Source: JAGVPT01 sp035500675 (GTDB lineage: Bacteria; Bacteroidota; Ignavibacteria; UBA10030; UBA8401). From it: 20,701 nucleotides of DNA. The position numbers were made by a program, and so were the translations under genes. The DNA is taken from positions 1 to 20,701 of the forward strand of contig DATJXA010000080.1 in assembly GCA_035500675.1 (NCBI GenBank). The letters are read 5' to 3'. Every line of letters starts with the position of its first letter. Position 1 is the first letter of the stretch. This document shows, piece by piece, positions 6,093 through 14,335 of this stretch. The notes beneath the pieces were generated by a model. That model worked only from the letters and a program-made list of their open reading frames with translations, was not told where the DNA came from and did no database searches.

Positions 6093-8122
6093 CGTTTCAC
6101 CCTTTCGATGGCTGATTGGAGAATGGCGTGGGTCGCATTGTCTTGCACGAACGCTATAATATAGAGTCGTGTTGGATCCACCTCGGATTTCTTTTCCTTG
6201 AATACTTCGCCCGCCCGTTGTTCGAATCTTTCAAGATACGACTCCAGTTGATTTTCGACGGACGACACGGAAAATGCATCTTTCACCACGGCTCGTCCCT
6301 TGCGCGAAAACGCAACGCCCCCGGCGCCGCGCAACATCTTTCGCACAACGAACCGATGATTTGAAATGCCGTTCGCCCCTACATAATGGATATTATCCTC
6401 TGCAAGAACAACTCTGAGCCTGAGCGATTTGCGGGGGTTGTTTACGGAAGCGCTGACGGCAAGGGAAATCCTGTTCCGGCGTATATGCGTTGAGATCTTG
6501 ACGATTGCATGAGCCCGCTGCATGAGCGACTGATCGATCTCGTCCGCATAGACGGCAAACTTGGTTTTTGCGGCTATGCTTTGTCCCCCCGATTTTTCAA
6601 TGTGAACGCCGTCGATGACGGACGTTGGAGTGCTGGAAACGCCGTAAAAATTCGAGCGCGACTCGGCGTCTGGGTTTGCCATAGGGTCGGGGCGGGGAAT
6701 GTGGAGATGATATTCCAGGAGCGTGAGGTCCGAGGTCTCGTACCGTTCCAGAAGTTTGTCGTATGCGATATCCGCCGCTTCGCAGGGACGGCATTCGGAA
6801 CCGGTGAAGAGTTCAGCTAGGACAATTTTTCGGTTCGGATTGTCTTCGACCGACTCCGGTCTTTTATATTTGTCGGGGAAAAAATCGACAAGTTTTCTCT
6901 GTGCCGCTCCAATCAAAGAATCGAGAGATGCGTGCGGATACAATTCTTTTTGCAACGCTTGGAGCGGACGCATGAGGGACAATGGCCTTCCCACGGTCAC
7001 TCCCTCAAGATACGTGTTGAACGCTTCCGTTTTTTCCCCAAGCTTTTCTTCGGCCGTGCCGAGCGCAAGATATAATTCGGTTTGGTACGGCAGCATCGTC
7101 CGCAGCGCTTCGTTCAGATACCGTTCCGCCTCGCTGAAATTTTCCTCATTGAAGAACACCACTCCGAGGGCGAACGCGGCATCGCATCGGCCTTCGAGCG
7201 ACCGCGATTGCGCCTCGTCATACGCAGTGCGGGCCAACTGTAACGCACAACTCGGCAAAACATGATTGCGGGAATAGCATGCCGCGACAAATCCTTTCGC
7301 CCGTACCGAATCTCCCCCGTTTTCGTGAAAATATTCATTCCCGACACATTCGAACAAACTGTCTCGCACCCGGACAACCTTTGCGGAATCTTTGACCGTC
7401 AGCATGATCAGCGAATCAAGATCTCCGTACTCTATCTGCGGCTGGGGAGATACAAAACAGGCGTGAACATAGTCGAGCAACCCTGCTAATCCGGGCTGCG
7501 TTTCGCGTTCGATCAAACCGAGCTGCGCGTAATAGCCGCTGTAGCGCGGATCGAACTTGGATGCACGTTGCAACGAGGCGATCGCTTCGCGTTGAGTTGA
7601 TTCTGCCTCTTTGAATTTGCCCAGAAGGAGAAGAAGGCTTGCCCGCGTGTTGAAAAACGCGGGACTGATCCTGCGGTATCTTTTTTCGAATATTGCGATC
7701 GAGGAATCGAGTAAGACGAGGGCGCTGTCGGGATATTTCTTTCTGTAGCCGAGCTCCATTGCGACGTTCTGTAGGGCGACCGGAAGATTTTGGGTGTCGC
7801 GTGTCGCAAGGTATTGATGCAGCGAAAAAAAAGCCGCACTGTCGGAGTGAAGGGTCAAGAGAACGCTGAACCGTGCGCCATACGCCTCACCGAGAAACTT
7901 GCTGTGAGGGTATGAGGCAATAAGCTTGTCCAGGTTCGAAAGTTTTGTACTGTCGAACTGCACGCTTATCGCGGATCGAAAAAGCAGCTCATCGGGAGTT
8001 TGCGCTTCCGTCACGCCGCTCAGAAGGGCAAGACAAAAAAATATCGGATAGAATTTTTTGGATGTTAGGATGATTGCACCTTTCTTTAAACGTCCTCTGT
8101 TAATGACCCTGCGGTTCAACAA
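6089..8122 (-). CDS. Secreted TPR-repeat protein with C-terminal thioredoxin-like domain
   Basis: About 677 residues. A hydrophobic signal (about residues 21-41, FYPIFFCLALLSGVTEAQ) implies export. Residues 45-400 are helical, with TPR-like repeats (for example AAFALGVVFFNEENFSEAERYLNEAL and ALGTAEEKLGEKTEAFNTYLEG). From about 430 a thioredoxin-like domain starts with IVLAELFTGSECRPCEAAD, giving CRPC at 444-447. It continues with NFYGVSSTPTSVIDG, whose cis-Pro-like T-P is typical of the fold. This resembles Omp28 or DUF1223-type proteins. A beta-rich tail follows. It may act in extracytoplasmic thiol handling; this is inference. The start is unsettled: TTG 8122 overlaps the CorC-like gene by 23 nt with a distant GGAG, while the best ribosome binding site (AGAAAGGTG) lies before a non-standard ATC at 8074. 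It is coupled to the M64 peptidase by an ATGA overlap. Confidence 0.8.
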   Translation of the reverse strand: MLNRRVINRGRLKKGAIILTSKKFYPIFFCLALLSGVTEAQTPDELLFRSAISVQFDSTKLSNLDKLIASYPHSKFLGEAYGARFSVLLTLHSDSAAFFSLHQYLATRDTQNLPVALQNVAMELGYRKKYPDSALVLLDSSIAIFEKRYRRISPAFFNTRASLLLLLGKFKEAESTQREAIASLQRASKFDPRYSGYYAQLGLIERETQPGLAGLLDYVHACFVSPQPQIEYGDLDSLIMLTVKDSAKVVRVRDSLFECVGNEYFHENGGDSVRAKGFVAACYSRNHVLPSCALQLARTAYDEAQSRSLEGRCDAAFALGVVFFNEENFSEAERYLNEALRTMLPYQTELYLALGTAEEKLGEKTEAFNTYLEGVTVGRPLSLMRPLQALQKELYPHASLDSLIGAAQRKLVDFFPDKYKRPESVEDNPNRKIVLAELFTGSECRPCEAADIAYDKLLERYETSDLTLLEYHLHIPRPDPMANPDAESRSNFYGVSSTPTSVIDGVHIEKSGGQSIAAKTKFAVYADEIDQSLMQRAHAIVKISTHIRRNRISLAVSASVNNPRKSLRLRVVLAEDNIHYVGANGISNHRFVVRKMLRGAGGVAFSRKGRAVVKDAFSVSSVENQLESYLERFEQRAGEVFKEKKSEVDPTRLYIIAFVQDNATHAILQSAIERVKR

Positions 8123-9332
8123 AAATTTTCACTAGCTCCACTCTGGTTCTCGTTGCACGGACGATATGAATATGCAGAGGCCCTACGAGGCAATCCTCTT
8201 TTTCGGCGGGGATCCTTCCGAGAGTATGAATGATGAACCCAGCGATCGTATCGTACGGACCGTCCGGAATAGTGACCGACGTCGCCGAATGCACCGCTTG
8301 AAGATCCGTCCGCCCGTTCACAAGGAAGGAGCCGTCGGGCAGCCGTTTTACGGCCTTGTCAGCATCACCCGGCTCGTCGGAGATCTCTCCGAGAAATTCC
8401 TCGAGGATATCCTCCGACGTAACAACGCCCGCCGTCCCGCCGAATTCATCAACGACAACCGCCAAAGAGACTTTGCCTATACGAAAATCGCGCAGGAGAT
8501 CCGAACAATTCTTCGTTTCAGGGACAAACACGGTGTCCCGGAGGATCTGCGAAAGCGTCCTCGGGCGTGAAAAAAAATCTCTCGCAAAAACAATCCCAAT
8601 AATATTGTCGATGCTCTTATCAAAAACAAGCAGTTTTGAATAGCCGCGTTCGACGAGCACATGCCATGCCTGTTTTACCGGCGTCTTCACGTCGACCGCA
8701 ACGATATCCGTCCTCGCTTTCATGATGTCCTTCGCAAGAACGTCGCTTAACGTGATCACTTTTACGATCTTTTTACGCTCTTCTTTTCCCACTGCCCCGA
8801 ATTTTTCGCTCTCTTCGAGAAGCACCTCGACATCCTTTTTGCGCAAGAACCGTTCGACGTTCGATTCTTCAAACCCTACGAGCGACACGATAGAACGCGA
8901 CGATCGCTGCGTGATCCAGATCAGCGGAGAAAATATCACGCTGCAGGTCCGGAGGAAAAACGAAGCGTACGACACGACGGCATCCGCCACTATTCTCAGG
9001 AGCGATTTTGGGATAAGCTCGCCAAAGAGGAGGATGACGAATGCAACGACGATTGTGATCTCGGTGTTGGACCAATCGAAGGCGGCCTGAAGCAAGATCG
9101 CTGCAAGCGAAGAGAATGCGATATTGGCAATATTATTTCCGACGAGCACGGTCGTGAGATACGCTTCCGGCTTCTCGACGAACGACAGCGCCAAAGATGC
9201 CCCGAATTTTTTCCGGCGCGCGCGCACTTGAAGCTTCGCTTTGTTCGCCACGATAAAGACAATTTCCGATGAAGCGAACAAGCCGCTAAAAATGAGAAGA
9301 AGAAACAGGCCGGCGATTTGAACTACGATCAA
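8100..9332 (-). CDS. CNNM/CBS-pair/CorC-domain membrane protein (HlyC/CorC family)
   Basis: This 410-residue protein has the complete family architecture. A CNNM transmembrane domain (about 1-180) starts IAGLFLLLIFSGLFASSE and includes LVGNNIANIAFSSLAA and GELIPKSL. A CBS pair (about 195-315) includes DVLAKDIMKARTDIVAVD and VVDEFGGTAGVVTSEDILEE. A CorC/HlyC domain (about 330-405) carries LPDGSFLVNGRTDLQAV and TIAGFIIHTLGRIP. Members are linked to magnesium or cobalt efflux and to metal tolerance. The precise ion is not readable from sequence, and the old name hemolysin is misleading. It starts with TTG at 9332 as TTGA overlapping the stop of the VanZ-like gene, with GGAG 8 nt upstream. Its end overlaps the next gene. 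Alternatives such as GTA or ATC codons are unlikely starts. Confidence 0.92.
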   Translation of the reverse strand: MIVVQIAGLFLLLIFSGLFASSEIVFIVANKAKLQVRARRKKFGASLALSFVEKPEAYLTTVLVGNNIANIAFSSLAAILLQAAFDWSNTEITIVVAFVILLFGELIPKSLLRIVADAVVSYASFFLRTCSVIFSPLIWITQRSSRSIVSLVGFEESNVERFLRKKDVEVLLEESEKFGAVGKEERKKIVKVITLSDVLAKDIMKARTDIVAVDVKTPVKQAWHVLVERGYSKLLVFDKSIDNIIGIVFARDFFSRPRTLSQILRDTVFVPETKNCSDLLRDFRIGKVSLAVVVDEFGGTAGVVTSEDILEEFLGEISDEPGDADKAVKRLPDGSFLVNGRTDLQAVHSATSVTIPDGPYDTIAGFIIHTLGRIPAEKEDCLVGPLHIHIVRATRTRVELVKIFVEPQGH

Positions 9333-9742
9333 CTTTTAACTCCGTTGCTGTTGTGTAAATTCTTCCCCTTACCAGATCGATAACGTTGAAAAAGAGCGAT
9401 GACCAAAAAGAGGAATCCTCCGATGCTGTCCGCAGTGAGATCGTATACGTCTGCCGAACGACCGGGGACAAAAAGCTGGTGGAACTCGTCAGAGAAACCG
9501 TAAAGGATCGTCAACACTATCGCAATGAAAAAACTCATTTGTGCAACGACCCTGGATGGAGCATTCGACAAGGCGCGGAACGTGAGCCAGCAAAAAATAA
9601 AATAAATTACGATATGGACAAGTTTATCCGTCCCGTGGGGCGTCTCGGGAATATCGTTTCCCGGAATAGATGATTCGATAAAAATAAGCGCAGCCCATAC
9701 GATCGGAGGAAGCGTGAAACGAACGAATCGACTCTTACCCAT
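9329..9742 (-). CDS. VanZ-like family membrane protein
   Basis: This 137-residue membrane protein has about four hydrophobic segments: FTLPPIVWAALIFIESSIP, LVHIVIYFIFCWLTFRAL, VVAQMSFFIAIVLTILYGF and SIGGFLFLVIALF. The conserved VanZ-like signature appears as DKLVHIVIYF followed by YGFSDEFHQLFVPGRSADVYDLTADSIGG. The family takes its name from a teicoplanin-resistance accessory protein, but most members have no known function, and resistance should not be inferred. It starts 8 nt inside the end of nnr and its stop overlaps the next gene's start, so it belongs to the same tight operon. The C-terminal tail is basic and soluble. Confidence 0.88.
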   Translation of the reverse strand: MGKSRFVRFTLPPIVWAALIFIESSIPGNDIPETPHGTDKLVHIVIYFIFCWLTFRALSNAPSRVVAQMSFFIAIVLTILYGFSDEFHQLFVPGRSADVYDLTADSIGGFLFLVIALFQRYRSGKGKNLHNSNGVKS

Positions 9743-11309
9743 GCATCCCTTCTCTCCTCTTACACAATGCTTTCAACACTCGGGGAATACGCGCCAGAAT
9801 ATCGCTTGCGAGCATTCCCATCTCGCCGATTTCGTCTCGCGCCAAGTCCCCGGCTGTTCCGTGGACGAAGACGCCGTTGATCGCCGCATCGATCGCCGAG
9901 TTTCCTTGACCGACAAGCGCCGCAATGATTCCTCCGAGCACATCGCCGGAACCCGCCGTCGCCATGCCTGCGTTGCCGTTCGGGTTGATAAAAACACCGC
10001 CGTCCGGCGCCGCAACGATCGTCGGTGCCCCCTTCAGCACGAGCACCACCCGATATTTTCGAGCGAACGCGCGCGCGATCTCGACCTTGTTCATCTCGAT
10101 CTCACGAGCTCCTTTAGAAATGAGCGCAGAGAATTCTCCAAGATGAGGAGTAAGCACGACATTGCGAGACTTCCTCTTTTTTAAGCACGAGATATTCGCC
10201 GCGATCGCATTGAGCCCATCCGCGTCGATGATAAGCGGCTTCGTAACAGACTGAACGAGTGATCGGATGACATTTTGCGTTTCGCCATTCCGCGAGAGAC
10301 CGGGACCGATCAAGACAACATCGGACCAATCGACCTTTTTGCGAATCGACGCCATTGCAGATAGCGCAAGGGAGCCCTCCGAAGTTGACGGCAGGTCCAA
10401 CGGCATTACTTCAAGAGTTCTCCGGGAGATCGCGGGAAAAATTGCAGAAGGAACTCCGAGAACAACTGCTCCGGCGCCGCTCTTCATTGCCGACTGCGAG
10501 CTTAAGAGCGCCGCGCCGCTGAGGCCTTTGGAGCCCGCAAGCACAAGGGTTTTTCCTACGCTGTATTTATGAGCGTCCTTTCTCCTTACCGGGAGTTTTC
10601 CCGTAATATCTTCCTCTTCGCTTAAAAAAATTTTTGAGCGGGATGTCTTTGCCAACTGTTTCGGGATATGAATGTCGGCGATCCGGATTTCCCCCGTGTG
10701 TAGAGGGCCTTTCTGAAAATAAAAACCAATTTTTGGAAGAGCCATTGTCACTGTGAGTTGCGCCTTTACAGCTGTCACTCCCGCATAGCCGGTGTCTGCC
10801 TCGAGACCCGAAGGGAGGTCGATCGCAACTATCTTCGGTCGATGTTGCAAATTCATCCAGTCGATCAGTTTTTTAGCGGGACCTTTCACATCTCCATGAA
10901 AAGAAGTACCGAAAATTCCATCGAAAACGAAATCGTACCCGCTTCGCTCAAATTCACGATCGTTAAAATTAAAAAGCATCCTCAGTCGAGTATTTTCCAC
11001 ATTCTTTAAAATATCGTAATTCGCTTGCGAGTCTTCAGTCAGCTCGTTCTCTTTCCCAATGAGAAGAACCGACACAAACGCCTTCCTTTTTAACAAGTAG
11101 CGTGCGGCGACAAAACCGTCCCCTCCGTTATTCCCTTTTCCCGCGACGATGAGGACCTTCTTGTCCTTGAGAGGACCAAAACGCTTTTCACATTCGTCAA
11201 CCACACATCGTCCGGCATGCTCCATAAGAAGAAGCGGCGGAATGCCATAACGCGACGTCGCGAGCTGGTCAATTTTTTGCATGGCATGTCGTGAAACAAC
11301 CGGCACCAT
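9735..11309 (-). CDS. nnr: Bifunctional NAD(P)H-hydrate epimerase / ADP-dependent NAD(P)H-hydrate dehydratase
   Basis: The 524-residue cytoplasmic protein repairs hydrated NADH and NADPH. The N-terminal YjeF domain (about 1-215) epimerises R-NAD(P)HX, and the C-terminal ribokinase-like domain (about 230-515) dehydrates the S form using ADP. Seen: SRHAMQKID near the start, GNNGGDG (59-65), VAIDLPSGLEADTG, then GKTLVLAGSKGLSGAA, IDADGLNAIA, LTPHLGEFSAL and the catalytic AGSGD with D456. All key motifs are present. I chose ATG 11309 over the upstream ATG at 11372, because family members begin just before (P)VVSRHAM, GGATGG precedes 11309, and the extra 21 codons would cover a terminator hairpin. 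It is the first gene of the lower operon. Confidence 0.95.
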   Translation of the reverse strand: MVPVVSRHAMQKIDQLATSRYGIPPLLLMEHAGRCVVDECEKRFGPLKDKKVLIVAGKGNNGGDGFVAARYLLKRKAFVSVLLIGKENELTEDSQANYDILKNVENTRLRMLFNFNDREFERSGYDFVFDGIFGTSFHGDVKGPAKKLIDWMNLQHRPKIVAIDLPSGLEADTGYAGVTAVKAQLTVTMALPKIGFYFQKGPLHTGEIRIADIHIPKQLAKTSRSKIFLSEEEDITGKLPVRRKDAHKYSVGKTLVLAGSKGLSGAALLSSQSAMKSGAGAVVLGVPSAIFPAISRRTLEVMPLDLPSTSEGSLALSAMASIRKKVDWSDVVLIGPGLSRNGETQNVIRSLVQSVTKPLIIDADGLNAIAANISCLKKRKSRNVVLTPHLGEFSALISKGAREIEMNKVEIARAFARKYRVVLVLKGAPTIVAAPDGGVFINPNGNAGMATAGSGDVLGGIIAALVGQGNSAIDAAINGVFVHGTAGDLARDEIGEMGMLASDILARIPRVLKALCKRREGMHG

Positions 11310-11318
11310 ATTCCATCC

Positions 11319-11360
11319 AAAAAAGAATGCCGTCCATTGTACCGCGATCAATGGACGGCA
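11319..11360 (-). terminator. Rho-independent terminator after nuoN
   Basis: Perfect 12-bp arms TGCCGTCCATTG and CAATGGACGGCA enclose a 9-nt loop. On the minus strand the stem is followed by TTC and TTTTTT (11324-11319). It lies 18 nt after the nuoN stop codon and only 9 nt before the chosen nnr start, so nnr depends on read-through or on a promoter I cannot identify. Confidence 0.8.
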
Positions 11361-11378
11361 AAAAATCATCATCCAATA

Positions 11379-12803
11379 TTAAAACAACAACCGCGTGACA
11401 TTGAGCACGAGAGATGGCAGAACTCCAAGAAGAAGAATGCCTGCGACAGAAATTCCGAGAGACATTATCGAAAGAGCCGGGACATGGATCATCTCAGTGT
11501 CGCCCGCTTCGCGGAAGTACATAAAGACGACAACGCGAAGATAGTAGTATGCGGAAATGAGACTCGTCGCCACTCCGAAAATTGCGAGCCACGTTAAATG
11601 GGCTTCCACGGCACTCGCAAAAAGATAATATTTTCCGACGAACCCCGCGAAGGGCGGAATGCCCGTCAGCGAGAACATGAAACACGCCAGCGCGGCTGCG
11701 AGCCACGGCCTGCGCGATCCAAGCCCTGCGTAATTTTCGTACGACACATTTTGGCCGGATTCCTTTTCGAGGATCGCAATGATTCCAAAAGCGCCAAGGT
11801 TCGTGAACGCGTATGAAACGAGGTAGAATAAAATTCCCTGCTCTCCGAGCGATTGTCCCGAGGCCAGGCCGACGAGCATGTATCCTGCATGTGCGACGCT
11901 CGAATAGGCAAGCATCCGCTTCAGGTTGGTTTGCGCGAGACCAAAGAGATTGCCGACGAGCATTGACGCGGCTGCCAGCAGGGAGAGGAGGAGCATGAAC
12001 CTTTCATCATGCTGCGACAAAGGAATAGCAAAGACAAGAATAAAAGCGGAGAAGGCGGCGGCCTTTCCGCCGGTCGACATAAGTCCGGACACAGTTGTCG
12101 GAGACCCTTCGTACACATCGGGCGCCCACATGTGGAACGGCACAGCGGCCACTTTAAATGCAAAGCCGATAAGAAGCAGGCCGAACCCGATGTCGTACCA
12201 CGCCTGCACGGAACCTTTCCCCTGCTCCACGGCGATCCTCATCAAGTTCGTCGTGCCGGTCGTCCCGTACACCAACGCAATTCCATACAGAAGGAAACCA
12301 GTCGCAAACGCGCCGAGGAGAAAATATTTCAGCGCCGCCTCATTCGACGATTCCTTCGTCCGCATGAAACCCGCGAGGATGTAAAAACAGACGGACATGA
12401 GCTCGACGCCTAAAAACACCGTGATAAGGTCGGCCGAAGAGCCCATCAGCATCATTCCGACGACGGCGATGAGGACGAGCACATAAAACTCACCGTAATA
12501 CAACCCGACCTTTTGGAGATACGACTCTGACAACAGGATCGTCAACAAACCGACCGTGAGAAACAGGATGTCGAAAAAGCTGGCGTAGCCGCCGACGAGG
12601 ACCATATCGCTGAAGGCAGTCGAGCTCAACGGGAATGTCCACACGGACAAAGCAATGGCGACCACCAAACCGCATACGCTAGTTATGGCAATGAGCTTTT
12701 CGCTCTTCTGATAAACGGACTTAATCACCAGCGCGATCAATGCCGTGATTGACACCGCGAGGATGGGCGAAATGCCGACGATATCCGATGACGAAAAAAC
12801 CAT
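11379..12803 (-). CDS. nuoN: NADH-quinone oxidoreductase subunit N
   Basis: This 474-residue subunit is one of the three antiporter-like proton-channel proteins in the membrane arm of complex I. Hydrophobic helices run through the whole length. The conserved channel residues are visible: E134 in FLGVELMSVCFYILAG and K217 in FAFKVAAVPFHMWAPDVYEGSPT. Further family blocks are LKRMLAYSSVAHAGYMLVGL and LTGIPPFAGFVGKYYLF. ATG 12803 is preferred, with AAGG about 10 nt upstream. An in-frame codon at 12848 would overlap the antiporter gene and add a 15-residue hydrophilic start. It follows the antiporter gene by 20 nt and is the last gene before a strong terminator. Confidence 0.95.
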   Translation of the reverse strand: MVFSSSDIVGISPILAVSITALIALVIKSVYQKSEKLIAITSVCGLVVAIALSVWTFPLSSTAFSDMVLVGGYASFFDILFLTVGLLTILLSESYLQKVGLYYGEFYVLVLIAVVGMMLMGSSADLITVFLGVELMSVCFYILAGFMRTKESSNEAALKYFLLGAFATGFLLYGIALVYGTTGTTNLMRIAVEQGKGSVQAWYDIGFGLLLIGFAFKVAAVPFHMWAPDVYEGSPTTVSGLMSTGGKAAAFSAFILVFAIPLSQHDERFMLLLSLLAAASMLVGNLFGLAQTNLKRMLAYSSVAHAGYMLVGLASGQSLGEQGILFYLVSYAFTNLGAFGIIAILEKESGQNVSYENYAGLGSRRPWLAAALACFMFSLTGIPPFAGFVGKYYLFASAVEAHLTWLAIFGVATSLISAYYYLRVVVFMYFREAGDTEMIHVPALSIMSLGISVAGILLLGVLPSLVLNVTRLLF

Positions 12804-12823
12804 ACGATCTGCCTTACACTTTG

Positions 12824-14329
12824 CTAAGAACGGAAAAACAAAAACCACACAAGGGCGTACGTCGGGAGAAGAACGGGAATTGTGTAACGCACGATATACC
12901 CAAAAAACGACGGCATAGCTACTCCCGATTGCTCAGCTATAGATTTCACCATGAAGTTCGGTCCATTGCCGATATAGGTGCATGCGCCAAAAAAAACCGC
13001 TGCAATTGAAATCGCTTTCAAATAAATATTTTGGTTAGCGATGAGATATGAAAGCTGGATGTCTGCGATGGGCACGTGGCCCGTTGCCACAAGGTCGGAG
13101 TGATACTTCGTCAGCGTTGCAAACGTATTGCGGATCTCGCCCGAATAAGCCGCTCCGGCCATCGCCGCATCCGATGTCTGTGTCCCAAGGAGATGTTGTA
13201 CCTGTAAGATGATATTATGGTCGACGAAAAGGCCGATCGAGGCACTTAAGAAATTGAGATATGTCGGCGCATTGTCGAGGACACTCGATAAAGCTCCCGT
13301 GGCCCAATAGAATTGTCCCGGCGCCGTCATGCCGATCGAGGTCGCATTGAGTTCAAGCCAATCGAGCGCCGGAACCATCGTTGCAAAGATACCGACGAAC
13401 AAGATCGCCACCTCCTTGATCGGAGTAAAGTTGAAATCGTTTTTGTCGTGGATCTCTTTCTTCGTCGAAAAATAAGAGCCCGCCGCGGCGATCGTCATCA
13501 GAGCCTCGCGAAGAAACTGCGGATGTTCTATGAATACCGCCACGAGAATTATCACAAGGAAAAAAACATTGTGCATACCGCTGACTTCCGCTTCTTCGTG
13601 AAGCTCCGTCGCGGGCACTTGCTGCCTACTCGATTCAAATTTTCTGAAGCTCAGGTAATCAATGACAAAAAAGATCGCGAGCACGATGCCGATCGCGATG
13701 AGCCAAATATGCCACACGTACTCCAGGATCCACAAAAAAGGGACCCCTTGCAAATACCCCAGAAAAAGAGGCGGATCGCCTATCGGCGTCAGCGCACCTC
13801 CTATATTGCTAACGATGAAGATAAAAAAAACAACATGAAAACCACGCAGCCGATATTTGTTAACCCGCAGAAACGGGCGTATCAAGATCATCGATGCGCC
13901 GGTCGTTCCGAGTAAATTCGCGACGACGGCTCCGACCGCGAGGAGAAAAACGTTCGCAATGGGGGTCGATTTGCCCTTGATCCGAATATGGATGCCCCCA
14001 GCGACAACAAAGAGCGAGCCGATGAGGACGATGAAACTGATGTATTCCTTCCCCGTCTGCAAAACCCTGGCGCCGTTCCCGAGAACGGCGATGTAGTACA
14101 CCGCCGGGATCAAGCCAAGGCCGATCGCAACGTACGGATAATTCTTTTCCCACCAATGGCGATTGATGAACGGCACGACGGCAATCGCCGCCAAAAGGAG
14201 GACGAAAGGGAGAATCATCACCGGCGAAACGTTCGCAGCATACGATCCCTCGTCCGCGAATGCCAAAGAATACAATAGCCCGCTCAAACCCATGATGCCG
14301 ACAACCCGGAATGTCCACTTTGTTTTCAT
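12824..14329 (-). CDS. nhaD: NhaD-type Na+/H+ antiporter inside the complex I operon
   Basis: This 501-residue, strongly hydrophobic protein belongs to the ion transporter superfamily that includes NhaD, ArsB and CitM. Seen: an N-terminal signal-like or first membrane segment, and then about eleven more. Conserved stretches include NLLGTTGASMILIRPF, SNIGGALTPIGDPPLFLGY, SSVLDNAPTYLNFL and CTYIGNGPNFMVKSIAE. These polar breaks within helices typify the substrate-binding re-entrant regions of the two repeats. It is not a Nuo subunit, yet it sits 6 nt after nuoM and 20 nt before nuoN on the same strand. Rhodothermus marinus complex I genes are known to include an nhaD homologue, as I recall. Sodium export for protons is the likely activity. 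A citrate or other anion carrier of the same superfamily is the main alternative. Confidence 0.85.
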   Translation of the reverse strand: MKTKWTFRVVGIMGLSGLLYSLAFADEGSYAANVSPVMILPFVLLLAAIAVVPFINRHWWEKNYPYVAIGLGLIPAVYYIAVLGNGARVLQTGKEYISFIVLIGSLFVVAGGIHIRIKGKSTPIANVFLLAVGAVVANLLGTTGASMILIRPFLRVNKYRLRGFHVVFFIFIVSNIGGALTPIGDPPLFLGYLQGVPFLWILEYVWHIWLIAIGIVLAIFFVIDYLSFRKFESSRQQVPATELHEEAEVSGMHNVFFLVIILVAVFIEHPQFLREALMTIAAAGSYFSTKKEIHDKNDFNFTPIKEVAILFVGIFATMVPALDWLELNATSIGMTAPGQFYWATGALSSVLDNAPTYLNFLSASIGLFVDHNIILQVQHLLGTQTSDAAMAGAAYSGEIRNTFATLTKYHSDLVATGHVPIADIQLSYLIANQNIYLKAISIAAVFFGACTYIGNGPNFMVKSIAEQSGVAMPSFFGYIVRYTIPVLLPTYALVWFLFFRS

Positions 14330-14335
14330 CGCGGA

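Noticed and set aside
9329..9742. Glycopeptide resistance gene
   Set aside because: Only the VanZ-like fold is present, with none of the vanHAX or regulatory genes. Most VanZ-like proteins have no link to resistance.
13313..13915. 200-codon plus-strand ORF
   Set aside because: It is antisense to the antiporter gene. The extreme basic composition comes from complementing hydrophobic codons.
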